A stretch of 15,380 bases of DNA from Thermoanaerobacterales bacterium UBA4877 (lineage in GTDB: Bacteria > Bacillota > Thermoanaerobacteria > Thermoanaerobacterales > UBA4877). Shown here one piece after another: positions 6,172-12,431 of this stretch (the stretch's first letter is position 1; the number at the start of each line of letters is the position of its first letter). The translations under genes were made by a program, and so were the position numbers. Location of the stretch: contig DHDL01000016.1 of NCBI GenBank assembly GCA_002399345.1, positions 500 to 15,879 on the forward strand. Direction: 5' to 3'. The notes under the pieces were generated by a model that was not told where the DNA came from, searched no databases, and worked only from the letters and a program-made list of their open reading frames with translations.

Positions 6172-7327
6172 GGTAAAGCTGATGACTGTGTTCGGAACAA
6201 GACCGGAGGCCATCAAGATGGCACCTCTTATTCTTGAACTCGTTAAACATAAAGAATTTGAAACTACGGTTTGTATAACGGCACAGCACAGGCAAATGCT
6301 GGATCAGGTTCTGGATATTTTTAAAATAAAAGTTGATTACGATCTTAATATTATGCGCAAGAAACAGACGCTGACAGACATTACTATAAACAGCCTCAAG
6401 GGTTTAGAGGACGTGTTTATAAAATCACAGCCTGATCTTGTACTTGTCCATGGTGATACCACCACCACGTTTGCAGCGTCTCTGGCTGCTTTTTATCATA
6501 AAACAAAGGTTGCTCATGTGGAAGCGGGACTGCGTACAAATGACAAGTGGTTTCCCTATCCGGAGGAGATGAACAGAAGGCTTACGGGCTCACTGGCGGA
6601 CATGCATTTTTCACCTACTGTCGGAGCAAAGAGAAACCTGTTAAATGAAAATATAGATGTAAAGAAAATCTTTGTTACAGGAAACACCGTAATTGATGTT
6701 TTGCCTTATACAGTCAAAAAAAATTATCATTTTGATACCGATGAGTTAAATGGTATAGATTTCGAGAATAACAGGGTAATTGTGGTTGAAGCTCACAGGA
6801 GAGAAAACTGGGGCAAGCCGCTGGAGAACATATGTCGGGCGATAAAAAGGCTGCTTGACAGGTATCCCGATACATTAGTGGTTTATCCTGTACACCTAAA
6901 TCCAGTTGTCAGGGATACGGTTTTCAAAATGCTGGGAGGGCTTTCTCGGTGTCTTTTGATAGATCCGGTGGATATAGATGATATGCACAATCTTTTAAGC
7001 AGGTGCTATATGGTGCTGACGGATTCGGGCGGGCTTCAGGAAGAGGCTCCTTCGCTGGGGAAACCTGTTTTGGTTTTGCGCCGGGAGACGGAGCGTCCGG
7101 AGGCAATAACCGCCGGTACCGTTGAGCTAGCAGGACTTGAGGAAGATGACATATATGACCTGTCTTCTTTACTTTTATCATATCCGGAGAAATATATGTC
7201 TATGGCAAACAGTGTAAACCCGTACGGAGATGGACATGCTTCATTCAGAATTGCCGGATATTTGCTTAACTATTTTGGATTTTCTGATGACATGCCAGAG
7301 GAGTTTAATCCTAAAATAAAAAAATAG
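6164..7327 (+). CDS. wecB: UDP-N-acetylglucosamine 2-epimerase (non-hydrolysing)
   Basis: Interconverts UDP-GlcNAc and UDP-ManNAc for surface polysaccharide or teichoic acid linkage units; the Bacillus name is mnaA. The 387-residue GT-B-fold protein shows GTRPEAIKMAPL (11-22), HGDTTTTF (96-103), VEAGLRT (119-125), EEMNRRL (134-140), EAHRRENWG (209-217), TDSGGLQEEAP (286-296) and ETERPEA (308-314). All are typical of the bacterial non-hydrolysing enzymes. The usual T/T-HRREN is EAHRREN here, a mild variation. The ATG overlaps the tagO reading frame and is preceded by GAGAAG 7 bases upstream. An internal ATG at 6182 would remove the first beta strand and is rejected. The gene ends the tagO-wecB pair and is followed by a large hairpin. 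Confidence 0.95.
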   Translation: MHKVKLMTVFGTRPEAIKMAPLILELVKHKEFETTVCITAQHRQMLDQVLDIFKIKVDYDLNIMRKKQTLTDITINSLKGLEDVFIKSQPDLVLVHGDTTTTFAASLAAFYHKTKVAHVEAGLRTNDKWFPYPEEMNRRLTGSLADMHFSPTVGAKRNLLNENIDVKKIFVTGNTVIDVLPYTVKKNYHFDTDELNGIDFENNRVIVVEAHRRENWGKPLENICRAIKRLLDRYPDTLVVYPVHLNPVVRDTVFKMLGGLSRCLLIDPVDIDDMHNLLSRCYMVLTDSGGLQEEAPSLGKPVLVLRRETERPEAITAGTVELAGLEEDDIYDLSSLLLSYPEKYMSMANSVNPYGDGHASFRIAGYLLNYFGFSDDMPEEFNPKIKK

Positions 7328-7375
7328 AATGCCGATGTATAATTTCCTCATATGCGGTAAATAATCTATAACAGA

Positions 7376-7434
7376 GGGCGGACGGAGACTTAAGATATAT
7401 TATCCCCCTTATATATCTAAAGAGTCCTCCGCCC
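7376..7434 (+). terminator. Large imperfect stem-loop after wecB (possible terminator)
   Basis: GGGCGGA (7376-7382) pairs with TCCGCCC (7428-7434), and AGATATAT (7393-7400) pairs with ATATATCT (7411-7418). Two 3-bp blocks lie between (GGA/TCC and CTT/AAG), giving about 21 pairs around a 10-base loop TATCCCCCTT. The stem is followed by CTTATTTATAT, which is only a poor U-tract. It could terminate the wecB transcript, act as an RNA processing or stability element, or mark the site of a past rearrangement. Confidence 0.45.
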
Positions 7435-7460
7435 CTTATTTATATGAAGAAGGTGGAAAA

Positions 7461-8204
7461 ATGAGGAAACTATTTATATCGGCTTTATTAATTTTTACCA
7501 TATGTGCTTTTTTATATCCGACAATAGGAAGTACACACGACTCTATTAAACCTATTGAGGAAGCTGTTTTACAAGAAGGGGCGGATTTTGATTCTGCGGA
7601 GCTTAGCGGATTCAGCTTGATAAACAGAAATTTTATGAAATATAGTGAAATGGAAAAAATTATAAACGGCCTGGCCGGTAATATTGGCTCAAACAAGGGA
7701 CAATATAATAAAGTGAGCGGGGATGACAGCGAGTATCATCAGGTGGTTTACCAGGACAAAAATGCCGCGGTACCATTTGTCATATCACTTCAAAGCTATA
7801 AGCTTCCATCAGGCAACGAATCATATTTAATAGTGAATTATTATATCAAAGATAAAAATGCGGATATCGATGATATATACGAAAAGGTCGGCAAGTGTTT
7901 TGCAGGCTTAAAGGTGAGAAATCCGCAGATATCCGTAATAGTGACGGGACATTATAAAGGACAGCTGGCAGAAAAAGACATGGATAAGAAAATGAACTCT
8001 ATAATGAGCTATCTGGATGCCTCTTATCATAAAAACAAAATGTACGATAATTTATTCACTGCAACGGGCTATAGTGATAAAATTCGTGAATATATTAAGC
8101 TCGGTAGTGAGAAAATAAATGTGGATTTAGCCATGAGATATTCAAGCAGTGAAGATAAAACATATATATGGCTGGGTTCACCTGTTATAACTACTGATTA
8201 TTAG
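7461..8204 (+). CDS. ywmB: YwmB-family exported protein
   Basis: A 247-residue protein with a clear N-terminal signal or anchor (MRK followed by a hydrophobic stretch to about residue 21, then TIGSTHDS). The rest is a soluble alpha/beta region without catalytic motifs. Sequence texture and position fit the YwmB family, small extracytoplasmic proteins of Firmicutes with a TATA-box-binding-protein-like fold and unknown function, encoded just before murA in Bacillus subtilis. Here murA starts 20 bases downstream, which is the main support. The ATG is preceded by AAGGTGG with 5 bases spacing. The gene follows the large hairpin after wecB and so probably has its own promoter, which I could not place. 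A spore or envelope role is inferred from the neighbourhood only. Confidence 0.72.
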   Translation: MRKLFISALLIFTICAFLYPTIGSTHDSIKPIEEAVLQEGADFDSAELSGFSLINRNFMKYSEMEKIINGLAGNIGSNKGQYNKVSGDDSEYHQVVYQDKNAAVPFVISLQSYKLPSGNESYLIVNYYIKDKNADIDDIYEKVGKCFAGLKVRNPQISVIVTGHYKGQLAEKDMDKKMNSIMSYLDASYHKNKMYDNLFTATGYSDKIREYIKLGSEKINVDLAMRYSSSEDKTYIWLGSPVITTDY

Positions 8205-8224
8205 AAAAGAGGGGTGAGAGATGT

Positions 8225-9466
8225 ATGGACAGGCTCGTTATAGAGAAAAGCCCGCCGCTTAGCGGAATTATAAATATAAGTGGTGCCAAAAATGCGGTAT
8301 TACCCATTATGGCGGCGTCGATACTATCGAGCGGTGAGGTTCTTTTGGAGGATATACCATGGCTTGAGGATGTTATTGTGATGGAGCGGGTGCTAAGTTC
8401 GATCGGGCTGGAGATTGGAGAGTCGGGAGATAACCTATATATAAAGGGATCGGATAACATTAAATGTGAGGCTCCGTACGAACTGGTACGTAAGATGAGG
8501 GCCTCTTTTCTTATTATGGGTCCATTGCTTACTAGAATGGGAAGGGTTAAGATGGCGCTTCCCGGTGGATGCAATATAGGTTCCCGGCCGGTGGATCTGC
8601 ATCTTAAAGGTTTCAGTGCCATGGGCGCCGATATCAAGATGGGGCACGGCTACGTGGAGGCATCAGCCGCCAGGCTTAAGGGGAGTAAGATATACCTGGA
8701 TTTTCCCAGCGTAGGAGCCACCGAAAACATAATGATGGCAGCCACACTGGCAGAGGGCACGACAATCATAGAAAATGCTGCGGAAGAACCCGAGATTGTG
8801 GATTTAGCAAACTTTCTTAATGAAATGGGAGCACGAGTTATAGGAGCAGGTACCGATATTATAAGGATAGAAGGCGTTGATGAACTGAAAGGTGCACATC
8901 ATACAGTAATACCTGATAGGATAGAGGCAGGAACATACATGGCAGCGGTAGCAATGACCGGAGGAAAGGCTACTATAAAAAATGTAGAGGTTGAACATTT
9001 ACGGCCGGTCATAGCAAAACTTACGGAGATTGGTATTATAATTTCTATGGGTGAAAATGAAATTGTTGTTGATGGCAGTAATGGGATGGGTCATGTAGAT
9101 GTCAAAACAATGCCGTATCCGGGATTTCCCACAGACTTGCAGCCTCAGATGATGGCTATGTTGTCCGTGGCTCGCGGCACCAGCATTATTATAGAAACAG
9201 TTTTTGAGAACAGGTTTCAACATGTACCCGAACTTAAAAGGATGGGTGCGGATATAAAGATAGAGGGAAGAAGTGCGGTGGTGCAGGGGGTAGAAAGCCT
9301 GACTGGGGCAGAGGTGAGAGCCACCGATCTCAGGGCTGGCGCTTCACTGGTATTGGCGGGACTTGTAGCTGACGGCCGCACGGATGTTGTTGAGGTGCAG
9401 CATATTCAGAGGGGATATGTGGATATGAAAGGAAAGTTGGAGAAAGCAGGAGCGAAGATTAGATAA
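8225..9466 (+). CDS. murA: UDP-N-acetylglucosamine 1-carboxyvinyltransferase (MurA)
   Basis: Catalyses the first committed step of peptidoglycan synthesis, transfer of enolpyruvate from PEP to UDP-GlcNAc, in the cytoplasm. The 413-residue EPT-fold protein has SGAKNAVLPI (19-28) with the substrate Lys22/Asn23, RKMRAS (89-94), PGGCNIGSRPVD (113-124) with Cys116 in the active-site loop, FPSVGATENIM, PDRIEAGTYM, GFPTDLQPQ, ENRFQH and DLRAGASLVLAG. Because the loop residue is Cys and not Asp, the enzyme is predicted to be fosfomycin-sensitive. The start at 8225 follows GGGGTGAG by about 7 bases; an ATG at 8221 is out of frame. It is paired with ywmB as in Bacillus. The stop codon is part of the first arm of a strong terminator, so transcription ends here and the usual next gene, spoIID, is absent. 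Confidence 0.96.
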   Translation: MDRLVIEKSPPLSGIINISGAKNAVLPIMAASILSSGEVLLEDIPWLEDVIVMERVLSSIGLEIGESGDNLYIKGSDNIKCEAPYELVRKMRASFLIMGPLLTRMGRVKMALPGGCNIGSRPVDLHLKGFSAMGADIKMGHGYVEASAARLKGSKIYLDFPSVGATENIMMAATLAEGTTIIENAAEEPEIVDLANFLNEMGARVIGAGTDIIRIEGVDELKGAHHTVIPDRIEAGTYMAAVAMTGGKATIKNVEVEHLRPVIAKLTEIGIIISMGENEIVVDGSNGMGHVDVKTMPYPGFPTDLQPQMMAMLSVARGTSIIIETVFENRFQHVPELKRMGADIKIEGRSAVVQGVESLTGAEVRATDLRAGASLVLAGLVADGRTDVVEVQHIQRGYVDMKGKLEKAGAKIR

Positions 9467-9496
9467 GAAAGGGCACGTCAGTGCTCTTTCTTTTTT
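9465..9496 (+). terminator. Rho-independent terminator after murA
   Basis: The arm AAGAAAGGGCAC (9465-9476), loop GTCA and arm GTGCTCTTTCTT (9481-9492) form a 12-bp stem with a single G-U pair, directly followed by TTTT. The stem starts within the murA stop codon. This is a textbook intrinsic terminator. Confidence 0.92.
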
Positions 9497-9552
9497 ACAT
9501 ACCTATATATGACCTCATCATCCTATATATATGAGTGAAAGGGGGTGAGGGC

Positions 9553-9762
9553 ATGAGCGAGATGCTGAATTCCAGGCTACAGATCAGATATATAACCGGG
9601 ACGGATGAAAACGGCAAAAAGAAGACAAAGACTGTAAGTTACTCAGGTGTCAAAACAGAAACGTCTGACGATGTAGTATTGGGTGTAGCCTCTAAGATGG
9701 CTGCCATGTGTGAGAGAAGTACGGATGCAGTACTTAGAGTAAACACGATGAGCCTGGCCTAA
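9553..9762 (+). CDS. DUF1659-family small protein
   Basis: A 69-residue protein beginning MSEMLNSRLQIRY and containing TGTDENGKKKTKTVSYSGV. This matches the DUF1659 pattern: two beta strands flanking a D-x-N-G turn, then an ordered helix (DDVVLGVASKMAAM) over which the rest packs. No catalytic residues, signal or membrane segment is visible, and the function is unknown. The start is placed at ATG 9553, 7 bases after AAAGGGGG; an in-frame GTG at 9535 lies upstream of the ribosome binding site and is rejected. It is the first gene of a three-gene cassette with DUF2922 and YvrJ-like genes, an association seen widely in spore-forming Firmicutes. A terminator lies immediately upstream, so it needs its own promoter. 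Confidence 0.85.
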   Translation: MSEMLNSRLQIRYITGTDENGKKKTKTVSYSGVKTETSDDVVLGVASKMAAMCERSTDAVLRVNTMSLA

Positions 9763-9794
9763 AAATTATATAAATGAAAGGGGAGGGTGAAGGC

Positions 9795-10010
9795 ATGAGG
9801 GAATTACAGATGCTCTTTAAAAATGATCTGGGGAGGAATTTCCGGGTGAATGTGGATGATGTTAAAGATGATGTGACGCCGGAGGACATAAAGGGTTGCA
9901 TGGATGAGATAGTGACATCGGATATATTTAAGGCAAATAGCGAAGGCATAGCGGGCATTGCCGGAGCAAAGATCATTACAACCGAGGTCGAAGAGATTGA
10001 ACTCCCGTAG
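9795..10010 (+). CDS. DUF2922-family small protein
   Basis: A 71-residue protein starting MRELQMLFKNDLGRNFRVNV. The pattern is a strand, an N-x-x-G turn, a second strand, then DDVKDDVTPEDIKGCMDEIV and a C-terminal strand containing GAKIITTEVEEIEL. This is the usual DUF2922 layout (L-x-M-x-F-x-N-x-x-G, D-x-x-x-D-[LV]-T, I-[VD]-x-x-[IV]-F, GA[KR]I). No function is known. ATG 9795 follows a GGGGAGGGTGAAGG purine tract; an in-frame ATG at 9774 precedes that tract and is rejected. The gene sits 32 bases after the DUF1659 gene and 19 bases before the YvrJ-like gene, so the three are likely one transcript. The overall fold resembles that predicted for the DUF1659 product, so the two could be distant relatives or partners. 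Confidence 0.85.
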   Translation: MRELQMLFKNDLGRNFRVNVDDVKDDVTPEDIKGCMDEIVTSDIFKANSEGIAGIAGAKIITTEVEEIELP

Positions 10011-10029
10011 ATAGAAAGGATAGATTTGC

Positions 10030-10179
10030 ATGAATGAGATATTTTCACAGATTGCCAACGTAGGTTTTCCGGCGGCACTATGTATATATCTGCTGGTGAG
10101 GGTGGAGGCTAAACTTGACAACCTGACCGTGTCTATAACGGAGCTTACCAAAGTCATTGAAGGTATTAAAAAGGTCTGA
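10030..10179 (+). CDS. YvrJ-family small membrane protein
   Basis: A 49-codon gene that is easily missed. It reads MNEIFSQIANVGFPAALCIY and continues LLVRVEAKLDNL to a charged tail ending EGIKKV. The layout is a short N-terminal segment, one membrane helix containing the NVGFP signature (10-14), then an amphipathic VEAKLDNLTVSITELTKVI helix likely to form a coiled coil. These are the features of the YvrJ family. The size and topology resemble small holin-like BhlA/UviB proteins, but homology to them is only a guess. AAAGGA (10015-10020) is 9 bases before the ATG. The TGA stop is within the first arm of the following terminator. It closes the DUF1659-DUF2922-YvrJ cassette. Confidence 0.82.
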   Translation: MNEIFSQIANVGFPAALCIYLLVRVEAKLDNLTVSITELTKVIEGIKKV

Positions 10180-10197
10180 GCAAAAGCTCAGGCCTTT
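10170..10197 (+). terminator. Rho-independent terminator after the small-protein cassette
   Basis: AAAGGTCTGAGC (10170-10181) and GCTCAGGCCTTT (10186-10197) form a 12-bp stem with one G-T pair around loop AAAA, followed by ATTTA. The U-tract is interrupted. A second copy of AGGCCT just downstream (about 10202-10207) could form an alternative pairing. Confidence 0.75.
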
Positions 10198-10241
10198 ATT
10201 TAGGCCTTCATTGTAAAAAATTAGTTGAGATAAGTGCTTTT

Positions 10242-10257
10242 TATTAGTATACTAATA
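10242..10257. promoter_or_regulatory. 16-bp perfect palindrome upstream of cdaA (candidate operator)
   Basis: TATTAGTATACTAATA is fully self-complementary with no central spacer. It lies about 70 bases upstream of the cdaA -10 region in a non-coding stretch. Length and symmetry fit a binding site for a homodimeric regulator of MarR or TetR type. No such regulator is encoded next to it. Confidence 0.35.
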
Positions 10258-10269
10258 TATATGGTATTA

Positions 10270-10300
10270 TTTGCAAAAAAATCCTAACTTTTTTTGCAAA
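10270..10300. repeat. 12-bp perfect inverted repeat upstream of cdaA
   Basis: TTTGCAAAAAAA (10270-10281) and TTTTTTTGCAAA (10289-10300) are exact reverse complements separated by TCCTAAC. The structure could form a hairpin in either strand or be a protein site with A-tract bending. It lies between the palindrome at 10242 and the promoter, upstream of the predicted transcript start, so DNA-level action is more likely than RNA-level. Confidence 0.5.
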
Positions 10301-10324
10301 ATCAGTACAAAAGCTTATTTTTAT

Positions 10325-10338
10325 TGTTATAATATAAT
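10325..10338 (+). promoter_or_regulatory. Extended -10 promoter for cdaA-cdaR
   Basis: TG-T-TATAAT (10325-10333) is a perfect extended -10 element, with a second overlapping TATAAT at 10333-10338. No good -35 is seen at the right distance, which the extended -10 could compensate for. Predicted start is about 20 bases before the TTG initiation codon. Confidence 0.55.
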
Positions 10339-10365
10339 TAAGAATGTAAGATGGGGTGAACGTGA

Positions 10366-11187
10366 TTGTTTCAGGACTTTATCAATATTATACATATGAT
10401 ACGAATAACGGATGTCATAGACATAGCAATAATTGCCTATGTACTTTACAAAGTCTTTATGTTTATAAGAAACACGCGAGTAGAGCAGCTGGTAAAGGGT
10501 CTTTTTGTGCTGGTGTTTATAACATGGGCCAGCAGCTGGCTGGGGCTCCGGACCATAAACTGGATTTTGAGAAACGCGATGACCGTGGGTGTTATTGCAC
10601 TTCTCATTGTTTTTCAGCCAGAGCTTAGAAAGATGCTGGAGACATTGGGCAAGGGTGAATTTATAAAGAGGACCTTGCTTAATGAGGAGAATAACGGTGA
10701 AGCTACCATCAAGGGTATTGTGGATGCTGCGGTTTATCTCTCCCGTGCAAAGATAGGTGCGCTGATAGTAATAGAGAGAGAGATGGGTCTCAACGATGTT
10801 GTTGCATCGGGTATTAAGCTGGACTCTCTAGTCAGCAGTGAACTGCTTATCAACATATTTATACCCAATACACCGCTTCATGATGGAGCCGTAATAATAC
10901 GCGGGGATAGAATTATGGCGGCAACCTGTTTTCTGCCTCTGTCGGAAAACCCTAATCTCAGCAAGGAATTGGGTACAAGGCATCATGCCGGTATAGGCAT
11001 AACGGAATCCTCCGATTCGGTGGCGGTCATAGTTTCTGAGGAAACGGGTACCATATCTGTTGCTCAAAACGGCAGGCTTTCGAGGTATCTGGATTCAAAG
11101 ACATTAATGGAGCTTTTAAGGAGTATATTTATCAAACCTAAAGAAAGCAAGAGCTCCAGTTGGACAAGGTGGGTGAAGAAGTCATGA
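10366..11187 (+). CDS. cdaA: Diadenylate cyclase CdaA (c-di-AMP synthase)
   Basis: A membrane-bound enzyme making cyclic di-AMP from two ATP, controlling osmotic and potassium balance and wall homeostasis. The 273-residue protein has three N-terminal hydrophobic helices (about 15-34, 42-60 and 68-84), the IVFQPELRKMLE segment (81-92), then the DAC domain. The DGA motif is at 173-175 in LHDGAVIIRGDRI. The second motif, usually RHR, reads R205-H206-H207 in ELGTRHHAGIG. Replacement of its second Arg by His is unusual and may affect ATP binding. EETGTISVAQNG (225-236) is conserved. Translation starts at TTG, set by GGGGTGA 6 bases upstream and by alignment with family N-termini. The gene overlaps cdaR by 4 bases (ATGA), the classic cdaA-cdaR coupling. 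glmM, the usual third gene, does not follow. Confidence 0.93.
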   Translation: MFQDFINIIHMIRITDVIDIAIIAYVLYKVFMFIRNTRVEQLVKGLFVLVFITWASSWLGLRTINWILRNAMTVGVIALLIVFQPELRKMLETLGKGEFIKRTLLNEENNGEATIKGIVDAAVYLSRAKIGALIVIEREMGLNDVVASGIKLDSLVSSELLINIFIPNTPLHDGAVIIRGDRIMAATCFLPLSENPNLSKELGTRHHAGIGITESSDSVAVIVSEETGTISVAQNGRLSRYLDSKTLMELLRSIFIKPKESKSSSWTRWVKKS

Positions 11188-12398
11188 ACAGAAACTTGCC
11201 GCTTAAACTTTTGTGTATTCTTATAGCGTTTGTTCTTTGGCTTTATGTCATTGGTGAGGAAAATCCGCTTATAAATTACGGGTACAGCAATGTACCAATA
11301 CAGCTGAACAATGAAGAATATCTTGATAAATCGGGTTTGGTACTGGAGGATTTAAGTAAAACCGAGGTTAATGTGAAGGTAAAGGCCAGGAGGAACGATA
11401 TTTTGAAATTGGATTCTTCAAAAATAAAGGTATCGGTTGACCTGCGGAGCATTAAAGGAGCGGGGTATAGCAAACTTCCGGTAGAGGTTGACGGCTTGCC
11501 TTCCAATATCGAATTGATTTCGGTAAATCCTTCACTGGTGACTGTTAATGTGGACAGGGTTGTAAGCCGTAGATTTGATGTTGAGCTATCCGAGAGTGGC
11601 AAACCAAAAGATGGATTTACACTGCGGGATTATGAGCTCAATCCTTCCAGGGTATTGGTTAGAGGACCGGAAAAGCTTATGAATACGGTCGATAAGGCTG
11701 TAATAGATGTAAATACAAATAATCTGGATAAAGATATGGATGGAAGATTCAAAGTGAATCTTCTTGATCCTTCGGGCAAGCCGGTGAGCGGCCTGGCCGT
11801 AAAGCCAAGAAAATTGTATGCTTCCTTTAACGTATCTTCGGCAAAAAGTGTACCTGTAAAGCTGGTAACAAGGGGAACGCCCGCTGCCGGATATAAGCTT
11901 TACAATGAGGATGTTTTGCCTGCTTCAGTAAAGATAATGGGTGATAAAGAGGTACTGGAATCTATAGATGAGATAAGGACACAACCCCTTAACCTGTCCG
12001 GGCTAACAAGCGGTATATCGTATAATGTTAAGCTTGATATTCCCCGGGGAGTGACTGTGAAGGATGATCAAAATGAAGTAAAGGTAAACATTGCCGTAGA
12101 CAAAACAGATCAGCTTACGGATAAAGAATTAAATGTGGATAAATTGACTGTAACAGGTCCGGATCCGCAAAACATAAATTATGAATTTACTTCTGCCAAA
12201 GTGGTTTTGACCGGTAGGGCCGGCATTTTGGACAACTTGAATAAAGATGATATTACACTTAAAATTACGGTACCGTCACAGCCGGGAACCTACAATGTAG
12301 AAATTAAAGGAACAATAAGTTCTTTGCATGATAATGCTACTATTAAATTGATTGAACCGTCTTCAATAAGTGTGCAGGTAATGGAGAATAGTCAGTAA
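11184..12398 (+). CDS. cdaR: CdaR, YbbR-domain regulator of CdaA
   Basis: A 404-residue, single-pass membrane protein. The start MNRNLPLKLLCILIAFVLWL gives one transmembrane helix (about 6-23). The rest is a chain of about four YbbR repeats on the outside, recognisable from recurring V-x-V-x-V-x-R/K... and P-S-x-V-x-V-x-G-P/D patterns (for example NPSRVLVRGPEKLM and PASVKIMGDKEVL). CdaR binds CdaA in the membrane and modulates c-di-AMP production. The ATG at 11184 lies inside the cdaA stop as ATGA, and AAGGTGG is 11 bases upstream. An open frame extends back to a TTG at 11160 but the ATG is the natural coupled start. The next gene is not glmM but a methylthioadenosine phosphorylase after a 33-base gap. 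Confidence 0.92.
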   Translation: MNRNLPLKLLCILIAFVLWLYVIGEENPLINYGYSNVPIQLNNEEYLDKSGLVLEDLSKTEVNVKVKARRNDILKLDSSKIKVSVDLRSIKGAGYSKLPVEVDGLPSNIELISVNPSLVTVNVDRVVSRRFDVELSESGKPKDGFTLRDYELNPSRVLVRGPEKLMNTVDKAVIDVNTNNLDKDMDGRFKVNLLDPSGKPVSGLAVKPRKLYASFNVSSAKSVPVKLVTRGTPAAGYKLYNEDVLPASVKIMGDKEVLESIDEIRTQPLNLSGLTSGISYNVKLDIPRGVTVKDDQNEVKVNIAVDKTDQLTDKELNVDKLTVTGPDPQNINYEFTSAKVVLTGRAGILDNLNKDDITLKITVPSQPGTYNVEIKGTISSLHDNATIKLIEPSSISVQVMENSQ

Positions 12399-12431
12399 TG
12401 CTATAGTAAAAATCGGGAGGAATAATTTAAA

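Noticed and set aside
9535..9552. GTG at 9535 as the DUF1659 start
   Set aside because: It would translate the ribosome binding site itself (KGGEG), and the ATG at 9553 has ideal spacing. The same reasoning rejects ATG 9774 for the DUF2922 gene.
10356..10628. 90-codon open frame overlapping the start of cdaA
   Set aside because: Different frame from the clear CdaA protein, no domain; the purine tract before it serves the TTG start of cdaA.
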